Shown: piece by piece, positions 23,505-34,039 of the stretch
How positions within the stretch are numbered: position 1 is the first letter of the stretch
How the letters are laid out: each line of letters opens with the position of its first letter
NCBI GenBank assembly: GCA_002633025.1
Contig: NMRB01000913.1
Coordinates: 28,267-92,266 of the forward strand
Reading direction: 5' to 3'
DNA length: 64,000 bases
Source of the DNA: Notospermus geniculatus
Lineage: Eukaryota; Nemertea; Pilidiophora; Heteronemertea; Lineidae
Made by a program: the position numbers and the translations under genes
Notes under the pieces: generated by a model
What the model was told of the DNA's origin: nothing
The model's input: only the letters and a program-made list of their open reading frames with translations
The model's database searches: none

Positions 23505-24235
23505 ATTACCCAATTATGTAATCCCTAGCAACAGCAGAGCACCTCCATTGTTCTGCGGTACCCCTGGGATCATTTCAATATTACTGATTAAAATACAACT
23601 ATTTACCTTGTATGACGATATGGTGGGCTAAATATTTGTGGTACCACTCATCACACTGTTATGTAATACCATAGTAGAGCACTGTTCTGTTGTATGCTAT
23701 GTTCATTTTGCTATTTGGACAAAGAAACCTGGTGTGATGATAACTTTAAGGATAACCTACCTCTTTTCCATATCTATATTAATGCACCAGCAAGAGTACA
23801 CTTTTTTTCCTGTTTCAGTTGTTCTATTCCTTGTCAGCCAGTAGCAATCCACATAAACATGGTTGCTTTGGCATTCTAAATATTTCGTTCCGCTTCCATC
23901 TCAATCAGCCACAACCTAGCTAATGAAGGGACCAGAGCTTCACATTCGGAAAGTTCTGTTCCATTCCATGTCCCATGTCCATTATCTTCCTACAAAGTTT
24001 GGTTGGATTCTAACCAATAATATTGAAATGATCCCAGGGGTACCGCAGAATAATGGAGTTGCTATGCTGTTGCTAGGGATTACATAATTGGGTAATGACT
24101 GGTACCATGGCTTAGCTTATCCTCCCCATTATCATCCTACAAGGTTTGGTTGAATTCTAATCAGTAATATTGAAATGATCCCAGGGATACCCCAGAACAA
24201 TGGAGTTGCCATGCTCTTGCTAGGGATTAAATAAT

Positions 24236-24612
24236 GGGGAACCCACCCGCCGTTTATCCCGACAGGTCGGCGCAGCGATCGATGAGACCGAACCGACGTC
24301 ATTGACGTCGTTTTATGTGTTGACGTTGTGTCGTGAAAAAATATGCTGTACATTTTTCTACAGGAAAAAATGAGATAAAGACGTTGCCGTTATCGCCATC
24401 CTACCTCTTTATTTTAAAGAAAAATGCAAAGAAATTGCAGAAATTTTCATACGCGACAAGATGGTGTAAATTTTAATGTCATGCGACCGAAAAAATAGGC
24501 TTTATTTCACGCCAGAAGTTGATGGAAATGAATGGAAATCACGTTGAAAAAATAAACTTCGGTCACATCGATCGCAGCGCCACGTCGTGACGTTAGTTCG
24601 TCCGGTTCCTCA
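24236..24612. mobile_element. Nested 377-bp element in the right arm
   Basis: The segment splits a repeat unit of the host element between ATAAT and TCATTGGG. Its two ends are imperfect inverted repeats of about 60 bp that share the core GCGATCGATG-GACCGAA. No coding capacity. Confidence 0.65.
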
Positions 24613-25412
24613 TTGGGTGATGAGTGGTACCATGATATAGCTTAGCCTCCCCATTATCATCCTACAAGGTTTGGTTGAATTCTAATCAGTAATATTGAAA
24701 TGATCCCAGGGATACCGCAGAACAATGGAGTTGCTATGCTCTTGCGAGGGATTACATAATTGGGTAATGAGTGGCACCATTATGTAGCTTAGCCTCAGTA
24801 ATATTGAAATGATCCCAGGGGTACCACAGAACAATGGAGTTGCTATGCTGTTGCTAGGGATTACATAATTGGGTTATGAGTGGTACCATGGCGTAGCTTA
24901 CCCTCCCCATTATCATCCTACCAGGTTTGGTTGAATTCTAATCAGTAATATTGAAATGATCCCAGGGGTACCGCAGGACAATGGAGTTGCTATGCTGTTG
25001 CTAGGGGTTACATAATTGGGTAATGACTGGTACTATGGCGTAGCTTATCATCCCCATTATCATCCTACAAGGTTTGGTTGAATTCTAATCAGTAATATTG
25101 AAATGATCCCAGGGGTACCGCAGAACAATGGAGTTGCTATGCTGTTGCTAGGGATTACATAATTGGGTAATGACTGGTACCATGGCGTAGCTTATCATCC
25201 CCATTATCATCCTACAAGGTTTGGTTGAATTCTAATCAGTAATATTGAAATGATCCCAGGAGTACCACAGAACAATGGAGTTGCTATGCTGTTGCTAGGG
25301 ATTACATAACAGAGTGATGGGTGGTACCACAAGGTGCCCTAGCCCCACCACTATTATCATACCAAGTTTGGTTGAAATCTGCCCAGTAATAGTGAAATGA
25401 TCCCAGCCATAC

Positions 25413-25873
25413 CGCAGAACATCTTATTTCCTCGGCCCCTTTTCCTGTTTGAGCCATATAATGCGATCATTTCCGGGGTAACCAACTGTGGAAAAACACA
25501 TTTCATTCTTGACCTCCTAGAGTCCATCTACCAAGGTCATTTCGAGAATATAATCCTCTTTTGCCCGACATTTGACTTTAACCAGACATATAATCGGCAA
25601 TGGCTCTTTAAAGACAGAAATTTCATTGTTTTCGATCCAGCATTGGTAAAAACAAATCTCAACGCAGTTCTATGGTGTTGTATGGAGATTTTTAAAGGTA
25701 CAAACACTTTATTGATAATTGATGATTGCGCGAACCGCCAAGATAGTAAACGGAAAGCGACAGAACTCTGCGATCTCGCGTTCAGTGGCCGCCATTATCA
25801 AAGGGGCTGGAGGAAGAACGCTCCCATGTCCAAAGTGTGCATATTTCAGAAAGTATTGGTCCGATTTGGATAA
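25413..25873 (+). pseudogene. A32-like packaging ATPase fragment
   Basis: The frame encodes a P-loop ATPase of the A32/FtsK-HerA type found in Polinton-like and large DNA virus lineages. Walker A is GVTNCGKT (about 25475), preceded by NAIIS; Walker B is TLLIIDDCA (about 25709); the LAFSGRHY motif follows near 25780. Such ATPases pump DNA into capsids. The first ~15 codons of the open frame are the end of the fold-back element (up to 25443), so the true N-terminus was lost. After GRHY the sequence becomes unrelated and stops at 25871-25873. A dead fragment of an integrated mobile element, about 40% of the expected length. Confidence 0.75.
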
Positions 25874-26320
25874 AATTCGCAGTGGTGATATTTGATAGCA
25901 AAAGATTAACAGTCACCATGCAGAGAGAACAAAAAACCTAATTATCCTAAAACAATGCTTTTTTGAACCTCAACAAAAATAGAGAAATAACTGTTTTTTC
26001 CCCTCAGAATCGGCATAGGTATTCAGTCATTGTTTCTCATTAACTTTCCAGTTAAAATCTTCACTTACATTCACACAATTACGTTAAAACAATGATGTTT
26101 ACTTCAACTTCTAATGGGTGTGCTCAATAGCAGGAATGACAACAACAACCACTTCGCATGATCCAGACAAACCACAATGTCATGGTTGGCTGATCTGCTG
26201 ACTGCAAGTTCAGGTCAAGATTGTATTTTATTGGTGCATGAAGGCGATGATGCAATACATTTACTAATATTAATTCTTTGAAAGGCATTCTTGACATACC
26301 CTGCTTGACATTATACAGTC
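25874..26320. other. Non-coding stretch before the gap
   Basis: No exon of the neighbouring kinase-like gene can be recognised here. Confidence 0.4.
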
Positions 26321-26709
26321 NNNNNNNNNNNNNNNNNNNNNNNNNNNNNNNNNNNNNNNNNNNNNNNNNNNNNNNNNNNNNNNNNNNNNNNNNNNNNNNN
26401 NNNNNNNNNNNNNNNNNNNNNNNNNNNNNNNNNNNNNNNNNNNNNNNNNNNNNNNNNNNNNNNNNNNNNNNNNNNNNNNNNNNNNNNNNNNNNNNNNNNN
26501 NNNNNNNNNNNNNNNNNNNNNNNNNNNNNNNNNNNNNNNNNNNNNNNNNNNNNNNNNNNNNNNNNNNNNNNNNNNNNNNNNNNNNNNNNNNNNNNNNNNN
26601 NNNNNNNNNNNNNNNNNNNNNNNNNNNNNNNNNNNNNNNNNNNNNNNNNNNNNNNNNNNNNNNNNNNNNNNNNNNNNNNNNNNNNNNNNNNNNNNNNNNN
26701 NNNNNNNNN
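26321..26709. other. Assembly gap
   Basis: 389 N. It lies immediately downstream, in transcription sense, of exon 2 of the left kinase copy, so it may hide further exons. Confidence 0.99.
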
Positions 26710-26729
26710 GAGGTGAACTGGGCACTTAC

Positions 26730-27589
26730 TTGAGAAGTTTCGTGTGACGAAACGCAGACAAGTCGGACCAGAAATACGTCTTTCCGTTCACGTAGGCGAA
26801 AATGAGTCCGTTGTTGAATGTCCCAACGACCCTTGGTCCGACCCCTACCTCAGAAAGCAACTCCGAGTTTCTGACTTCCCGTTCCCTTTCGACCATTAAT
26901 ACGTCCATTGCGACGCCAAAGATTCTAGCAACCAACCAGTTATCATTGTCCTCGTCGGCTTTGCACAGGACCATGCGGTTGATATAGCCCTGTTGCATAC
27001 TCTATATCACAAGAAAAAAAAGTACATGTAATCTGACGACGATGCTGAATTGGTCTCATTTGGAGAATTGAAAAGCTGGTTCTAAAGCCAGCAGCACACG
27101 AGGCAAGGCAAATTTCCTTACTTTTGCTGGCAATCACACCGAGCTTCCGTCAGTTTTCGCCAGTCGCATAGCTAACTTCGCCAGCGATGGGTCCGAAAAC
27201 CAGGGTGTTCCTGGGTTGGGGAAAGCAACAAGGTAGAACCATTTGCCTGTGTTGGTTTAAAAAGCATCGGCGTCTTGCTACCACGAGCAATAAGCAATAA
27301 GAGTCATCGACCATTTTTGATCAGAGCAGTGAGTTGCTTGCAAGAAACAACTGGCACTTGAAAATTCCGCGCACGGGGCACTGCTTTACATAAATTGCTA
27401 GCAAGAGCCAAAAATGTTGTGTCCGTGTGCTGCGGTCTTTATCCCACATCCAAATGAAAACATTCGTACCTCAAACTTGATGTCACCCTTCTTCCAGCTC
27501 GGACGGATAGTCTCCAGCACTTTGAGCAATCATTCATTCGGTTCGTTGCTGTCAACCGTGATATCAACATTCGGTGTAGCTTGAGCCAT
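26730..27589 (-). pseudogene. Choline/ethanolamine-kinase-like gene, left copy, nonsense in exon 1
   Basis: Exon 1 (27589-27470, 120 nt, donor GTACGA) starts MAQATPNVDITVD and matches exon 1 of the right copy. Codon 20 is TGA (27530-27532) where the right copy has a Gly codon; the frame reopens at once (LLKVLETIRPSW). Exon 2 (27001-26730, 272 nt, donor GTAAGT) is open and encodes the N-lobe (MQQGYINRMVL, LVARIFG, VGTFNNGL, YVNGKTYFW). Both exon lengths and both intron phases equal those of the right copy, so this is a tandem gene duplicate. Exons 3-6 are not visible and could lie in or beyond the N gap. I infer a pseudogene or null allele; a base error at one position, or a different start downstream, are alternatives. 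Confidence 0.7.
27084..27440. mobile_element. MITE in intron 1 of the left kinase copy
   Basis: Ends AAAGCCAGCAGCACACGAGG and, inverted, AAAGACCGCAGCACACGGAC form imperfect terminal repeats. The same end sequence bounds the MITE at 62606-62956. Confidence 0.65.
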
Positions 27590-29139
27590 GTTTGCTGACC
27601 GCGGTTTGTGACCGTTCGTGCAAGTCAAAAAATGACACGGAAACCTAGGGCTACTTGTACGTGTATATGATGGTAGTGCCAGTAAGCAATCATTTCTATC
27701 AGAACTTGTATATCAAAAATATGTCACGATGTAGGCCTACAAACCTTTGATTAACTTTGTGTATGTTCGAACGCCTATCTACTACGTAATTGGGGCGATG
27801 TAGGCCAACGTACGAGGCCTACATAAAGAGTATTTCGACAAAGAAGGCTTCCAGAGTTTGGTCATCAAGAGATTCGTGATGACCTATAGTTGTCTCTTTG
27901 AAACGAACGACTCCGTGGCGCATTGTTCGCAAATTTCAGATCGGTGTAAAGTGCTTTTATTTCTTTTAATGTGCTTTAAAAAGTAGGCGTAGGCCTAGCA
28001 TCGAAAGTATACAGACAGTGACAGAGCACCAGCAAATTATACATTAGTTTTGAATGGAATGGTCGGAAAGGGTGGAAAGGACAAAGAATGTCAGTCTACA
28101 TGAACTTTCCTCAAGCAAATTTACGGAAATCACTTGATCATTTCATTGTTTGTGCATAATCAAAAGTACATTCGTCCCCAGTGTCCAGTTGTCATATAGA
28201 CCCACGAAACAGTGGCATGATTGGCCCCAAAAGCGAAGGATCGTCAACAGACGGCGCTGTGTGACGAGGGAGCCAATCACAAGTCATCATCACAGGTTTA
28301 ACCGACGCCGTAACATACTTTCTGATTGGCTAAGATTACGTGTACAAACTGTACATTGTATATCCCGCGGCAGATTGCCAGAATCGGAGAGCTAAAGATT
28401 ACTTGAACTTGAGCTAACGCCGTCTGTTAGTGATACTTTGAGGATCGCATCAACTGAACAGTTTCGGAGCGCGGGTAACGTAGTGGGTAACGGTTTGAGA
28501 CGTCGGCAAGAGTTTAAATCAAACGACTCGTCAAGAACTTTTCAGCAATTTTCTGAACTTTCAGGTGTCAATGTTAACAAGCTCGTTTCTATTTGTCCCT
28601 CTCTTCTGAAAATCATGGGATAGCTTCTGACCACGAGGATGTATTTTTGTATTTATTGAATATCTCCAGCATCCTATCTTTGTTCTTACGGTAATAGCCA
28701 AGTCTTGCTATGCTCAACCTGAAACAGAAAGATAGTTTTGACGTAAAAAGGAACTGACCATTACTGGCACTTTGGCCTACATGTACATGCCAGTTTAAAC
28801 TGAAAAACCAACGTACACCCCGGTACACCCCGGTGCGGGGTCGAAAATTTGCAAATGTTGGAGTCAGACGACTTGGATTTTATTGTTCCACATTGTGTGT
28901 CGTTTTTTTGTGCTTTATTTTGTCTCCTCCCCTGCAAAGATGCGTTATTTTCTTTGCAGTCACCGCTCACCCGCTGCTTGTCCGGGTTGTTGTCCTATTA
29001 TAATAGCGCGGGTATGCAGTGCAGTATTTTAACCTCTACCCTCCAAGATTGCCGCTGACAACACGGAGACGTCGCAAAAGGGTACAACCGCTCACAGCGC
29101 CTCCCAGTGGCGGTAGTTCGGCAGGTTCCTATTGATACG
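27590..29139. repeat. Spacer between the two kinase copies with a dispersed repeat
   Basis: About 28190-28410 recurs in reverse complement at 55480-55715; shared words include GACGGCGCTGT, TTTAACCGACGCCG and TTTCTGATTGGCTA. Small direct repeats of CGGTACACCC lie at 28819-28840. No gene seen. Confidence 0.6.
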
Positions 29140-32100
29140 TTACCCTAGAAAAGACTTGGGGTCAATATGACGCTTTCCATCCGCGTTCATGACATGGGGA
29201 GCAATCGCGTGGAAGAAATACTGCCCCGACTGAAAAGAAAGACAGTTTGTACAGAATTGTCGACCTTTGTTTGAGTAATAAAATTTCTGAGGCGAATGTA
29301 AATGTAAATTTTGGTCTGAAGCATAAAATAATTTGCTGCGGTACTAACAATGCCAGCGGCCTCCATCATCTCACAAAACCGTTCCACTTCCTCATTCGTG
29401 ACGTCACGTTCGATTTTATCCAATCGGTTTTTCTCTTCCAAGTATGTGCGGACGACTTCTTTGACGACTTCCGGGCTGTGGAAGTGTCCCTCTGGATCTG
29501 GGGCCATACCTGAATCGAAAAATGATTGAAAGCGTTGAAATTGAAAAGCGTTTATTAGGCCCATCAACATCCTGTTTGCAACGTAATCGCGAGAAGCTTT
29601 GGCACTAGAAATTGGCAAAATGTCCAAGACGTAAGTTGTGCTCTGTTTCAATCTAGAAAAAATCAAAGTCCAGGTTCACAATTTCTGGCACAGAGCAATC
29701 TTTATTTGTTTTTTGTTACCATGTCACCTACATGTATTGTCACTTTAGACTTACCACAGGCCGAAGAAAGTATGAAATTCGNTTTCAGTAGAACTCAGAT
29801 GAGCTGCTCATTCAGCGCATACAATCTGAGCATTTCCAACCGGTACCCATTTATACACCTGGGTGGAGAGAGGCCAGTAAGGCAAAGAGACCTGCCCAAA
29901 GTCTCACGCCAGCAGCGGGATTCGAACCCGGGATCCTCTGACCGCTAGTCGGAGGCCCGAACCATACACCACCGTGGCTCCTCGAACCACTACACCACCG
30001 TGGCTTCTTGTCAGTGTACGAATCACCACGGTCGGAACGCCGATCAGGGAAGTGACATCACACATGCGCGGATAGTTCACTTCCGTTTACCATGTTCTTC
30101 GTCGTATATGATATTGGTGGGATTGGAATCGTTATGACTGAAGCACCAATCAGCTCCGAGCTTCAAGTAATTATCCAGTATGATTTCTAGTTCGGCTCGC
30201 CTCTCTTCGTTGGTTGGGACTTGACTGCAAAACCTGCAATCAAAAGACAGCACTGAGTTAATCAAGTAGGCCTATGACCGAAACAAAATGATGAGCTGCT
30301 ACGTTATCAAAGACTTTGCCGGAATGTTGTTGGTATGTTGTAGATTTTTATGCAGTAGTGTAACTTAAAACGCCACTGTATGCATTAGGTTTTCTATCTC
30401 GTGGCGGCCGACGTAACCTTTGACCTTTAGGCATCCTCGTTTATGCATGTTCGACAAGACTGCTCAAATCGATCTATTTCAAGTGAATGACCTAAGTTAC
30501 CAATTAGGCATTGAGACTGTTGCCACAGATAAAAGAATGAGTTGACGCATGGTACCCTACTTGATGAAGGGGCTAGTCATGCAATGACAGCGCGCTGAAC
30601 TTCTCAAGTGATGAAAAGGATGGCGGCCATTTTGCTAAGGTTTCGGCATAGAATCAGTCCAGCCTAGGTTTTACCACTGGCTTTTTATGGGTTGGACAGG
30701 ACACCAGTCTTATCTCGTTGGTTCCAGACTCCGCCACCAGGGGAGGGATACTGAGGCATACATCATGCATACAGTGGTGCTTTAACACTTCATTAAATTA
30801 CCATTCGGTTGTCTCCTCATCAACGATAATATCGGGCAGGTCCTGTGAGAATTTCTTCATGACATCCTGCAAAGTTCGTCCAACGTCCAACGAGTATTTA
30901 TCCGTTGCTAAGTGCAAGACTGCCTTGCTGTGAAGTTTGGCATAGGTACGGGCAATTGACCTGGATTTTGTTAGAAAAACAGGTAATTACAACGATCTTC
31001 TTGTTGATTAATAAAATACAACTATACATGTATAATCATGTGCAACAGTACATGGATACCAGAACTAAATGACTTGAATTACTCGTAGTCAAAATTAATC
31101 ATAAGGTGAAGCAGAAATGATGATCCGGCCTGTGAACCCCAGTCACGACAGCCGGGGGGGGGGAGCTGAAGTTGATCTCTCCTCTGAAGGATCAGGAGTG
31201 GTCTTTGGCTCATTGATCATAGAATGTCAGTATCGTAAAGCGTTTAGCCTACCTGAGAAATTTCCTATCACGAAACGCCGACAAGTCGAACCAGAAATAA
31301 GTCTTCCCCCTCACGAAAGCGGAAATGAGACCATTTTTGAACGTCCCGACGACCCTTGGTCCGATGCCGACCTCGGAGAGCAGTTTAGAATTTCTGACCT
31401 CCCTTTCCCTCTGGACCAATAGTATGCCCATGTCTGCACCGAAGATTCTCGCAACCAGCCAATCATCTTTGTTTTCGTCGACTTTACAGAGTACCATTTT
31501 ATTAATGAAGCCCTGTTGCATGTCCTACAAAAAAGAATATGAAAAAGAATGATTAAAACCCGGGGATTAAAGATGCCAATCTATCATTCATTTATTCCAT
31601 CCTGGCAAACTCTAAAAGCGTGTCAAAAGTCATGTGGCCTCTTCCCGCTGTCGAGAGCAACGGGTGTCCGGCAATGGCAGCTTTAAGGCTCGTTTCCACA
31701 GACGCGTTTCACGCTGCGTGATGCGTCAAATCTTTTGTTATTTTCCGCCGCTCTGCTTCCAAACAATGGGCGAAGCGTCAAAACGCTCACGCTACCGCTT
31801 CTGTGGAAACGGGGCTTTAAGGCCCGTTTCCACTATAGCGGCGGTTTGCGGCGAGCGGTGCTGTTTTCACAGGGCTTTGGATAATCCTTCGATGGTGTAA
31901 CAATACAGTGGCCTATTGATTATCCCAATGCCTGTGAAAACCGCTCCGCTCGCCGCAAGACGCGGCGGAATCCGCTATAGTGGAAGCGGGCCTTTAGTCA
32001 AATACCCGCCCATTTTGTTTCGCGTACGCTGCTTTTCTTCTACAGTTTCGTTCACCCTGCATTATCATCAGTTCCATTGCATCAGACCTTCTTCACTGAT

Positions 32101-32296
32101 GGAAGATAAAATTGTTATCGTAAGAACACCAGGCCTGTTCTTACTCCGCATTCAAATGAAATCACTCTTTGCTCACCTCTAGCCTGATGTCATCCTTGTT
32201 CCAATTTGGACGGAGAATCTCCAGCACTTTGAGTAATCCTTCACTCAGATTCGTCTTATCAACTTCGAAATGAACGTAAGGTATATCATCCGCCAT
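29140..32296 (-). CDS. Choline/ethanolamine-kinase-like protein, right copy
   Basis: Six exons join with consistent phases and GT/AG sites: 32296-32177, 31524-31253, 30960-30802, 30233-30091, 29509-29349, 29229-29140 (945 nt, 314 residues, stop TAA 29140-29142). The start MADDIPYVHF is supported by the paralogue's matching start. N-lobe: LVARIFGADMGILLV, then VGTFKNGLISAFVRGKTYFW. C-lobe: IARTYAKLHS and the catalytic-loop signature HNDSNPTN (H-x-D-x4-N). This is the choline/ethanolamine kinase pattern; such enzymes phosphorylate choline or ethanolamine for phospholipid synthesis in the cytosol. Odd: the segment with the metal-binding Asp (IDFEY-type), expected right after the IIYDEEHG end of exon 4, is not found, and the protein is shorter than the usual 350-450 residues. 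It could be catalytically altered, or one phase-1 exon was missed between 29510 and 30090. Confidence 0.75.
29815..30010 (-). mobile_element. tRNA-derived SINE in intron 4 of the kinase gene
   Basis: On the minus strand the sequence holds a perfect B box (GGTTCGAATCC, about 29923-29933) preceded by CTAGCGGTCAGAGGATCCCG and an A-box-like GGTGGTGTAGTGGTTCG. GCCACGGTGGTGTA occurs twice, so the head is partly duplicated. The cloverleaf is incomplete and a non-tRNA tail follows, so this is a SINE and not a working tRNA gene. Confidence 0.65.
31684..31995. mobile_element. Two abutting MITEs in intron 1
   Basis: The first (about 31684-31817) has ends AAGGCTCGTTTCCACAGA and its near inverse. The second (about 31816-31995) has ends AAGGCCCGTTTCCACTATAG and its near inverse. 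They share the outer AAGG-C-CGTTTCCAC and touch at a single TTAA, so they belong to one end family with different interiors. Confidence 0.75.
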
Positions 32297-32371
32297 TGTG
32301 ACTGTCGCAGTTAGAATATTAAGAACAGCTATGGCAGGATACAACAAGCCCACGAATGACATTGAGGGCAA

Positions 32372-33641
32372 TGATCTGAATGACGGCCGATACAGAAAAA
32401 ATCAGAGGTTCAATTTCTGGAGCATATTTTTCAACATATTAAGTAGATTTTATCAATCCGGTAACGATTTTCGATAATAATATTTGACTGTTTTGATCTT
32501 TTAAAGTCATTTTTGGCCTAGATGATTATGGTTTAAAATCCAATAAGGTTTTGTCACAAGCGTCATCATGCGAGCACAATCCAAACCATTGGACAAATGA
32601 GCACCGTGTTTGGGAGCAGATACGTTTTACATTTTTGTTTGATTCCTTTATGGTTTTACATTTTTGGTTGGAAGAAAATGTGAATTTGAAGAAATTCCCA
32701 ACGTTTACATTTTATTCATGAGCACTTCTGATTCGTGTGTCGGTCGCTCTACTAGCGCTCCTGTCTAATCTCCAAGCTTAATTTCATCCGTTTTCCTGCT
32801 TGGACCTGGACTCTCTCCAACACTTTAAAGGCACCCTGTTTTCCTTTCCTGTCCTGCGCTAAACATACCCGCGTTAAGGGCGACCTCTTTGACAATGTTG
32901 TTAAACTACCGCTTAACCTCGCCCCATGTAGAGTAACTCTCGTTCCTAGGGTATCTACGTTTGCATCGCATTGTAATCATCCATTCTCCAACACTGGGGC
33001 GAAAGGCAAAACTACGGTATTGGAGAATGATGCAATCACCGCCAGTGGCGCCGGCTATCGACAAAAAGTGTAAATGTGGTGGCCGTTTAAGTTGTAATCC
33101 AGTTCGAATCTCTCCGACATTCGGTACATTCAGCATCTGCCATCTGTGTGGCCGTTTCAGTAACAGAAATGCGAATGCCTCAAAAACGGTTCGAGCATGT
33201 GTCGGGTACATGACGGCAGATGGCGATGGCTTCCTTCACTCTCAAATTCCAGTGTTGCGGTGTTCCTCTCTCGCTTTAGTTCAGACTAGTTTGATTTTGG
33301 CGAAGGGCACTTGTGGCATCACAACCTATTGTATTTCAAGCATTTGCCATCTGATAAGCAATCGACGCTGTTTTGTTCGCTGCATGCACAAGCTAATTGG
33401 CGGTACGTGGAGCAGACGGTGTTCAACCATCTCCGCTTTTCAGCTTTGGTTGGACTGGGGATGGTTTACATGTAGTAAGTGTTTGAGTAAAGGTAGGTTG
33501 GGTAATCGTACGCGTTTTCAATTACGGTGTTTTGGTTGAATTGTCCGTAACATTGTGTGGGTAAAACTTTATTGATCATGTGTCCCAAGATGGTGAACGT
33601 TTGGGCGAACAAAAATTCTGTGAGTTCCTGTCTCCATCCTT
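32372..33641. other. Upstream flank of the kinase gene
   Basis: No further exon or clear promoter element is recognised. Short open frames near 32961-33539 have no family features. Confidence 0.4.
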
Positions 33642-33650
33642 CGTCTACAC

Positions 33651-34029
33651 TAAACTCCCTACGCAGGTGTGTACCGCGCCCCCTTCGGTTTACTCGCTCT
33701 CCACAACTGCTTTACTTCGTGGAAGTCGCCGCGTTTGGTCAACAGATGGCGTCCAGGGCCTGGCGCGAGTTTTACAGCCTATCAGCACGCTGCTTTCAGA
33801 ACTCTTTGGCCCGTTGGCAACGGATGTTCTTGTGCTACCATGGCTACGAACCTCTCGGCCAATGAAAAAGTGTCTCAGGCCAGCTTGGTTACCGGTTGCT
33901 CGGTGCTCTCATTGGCCGACTCTCTCAGCGCCACCTGTTGACCAAACGCGGCAAATTTTACGAAGTTAAGCAGTTGTGGAGAGCGAGTAAACCGAAGTGG
34001 GCGCGACTCACAACTGCGTAGGGAGTTTA
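33651..34029. mobile_element. MULE-type MITE with 9-bp target duplication
   Basis: CGTCTACAC lies immediately before (33642-33650) and after (34030-34038) the element. The ends, starting TAAACTCCCTACGCAG, are inverted repeats of about 100 bp with roughly 85% identity by eye (shared CTTCGGTTTACTCGCTCTCC and CGCGTTTGGTCAACAG). Long terminal repeats with a 9-bp duplication are characteristic of Mutator-like elements. It has no transposase, and the open frames across it are fortuitous. Confidence 0.85.
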
Positions 34030-34039
34030 CGTCTACACA

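Larger units (their letters stand above)
22691..25443. mobile_element. 2.75-kb fold-back element with satellite-like arms
   Basis: The left end (AAAGGGGCCGAGGAAATAAG at 22691) and the right end (reverse complement ending 25443) are near-perfect inverted repeats that extend inward for more than 150 bp. Each arm is a head-to-tail series of units of about 115-170 bp. Recurrent words are GGGATCATTTCAATATTACTG, ACCAAACCTTGTAGGATGAT and CCCTAGCAACAGCATAGCAA (trimmed here). Six unit starts lie on the left (22730-23571) and eight, inverted, on the right (24023-25394). There is no transposase. Two other elements are nested inside, at 23378-23504 and 24236-24612. Confidence 0.85.

Noticed and set aside
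26270-26733. Two 151-codon frames across the gap
   Set aside because: They consist almost entirely of N.
29700-29770. Possible kinase exon ending at GTAAGT near 29756
   Set aside because: A 39-nt phase-1 segment is possible, but it contains an N and does not resemble the missing metal-binding region.
29900-30010. tRNA gene on the minus strand
   Set aside because: The B box is good, but the head is duplicated, the acceptor stem does not pair and a repeat tail follows; a SINE fits better.
33557-33969. Overlapping frames of 90-129 codons
   Set aside because: They lie across the arms of the MULE-type MITE and have no family features.
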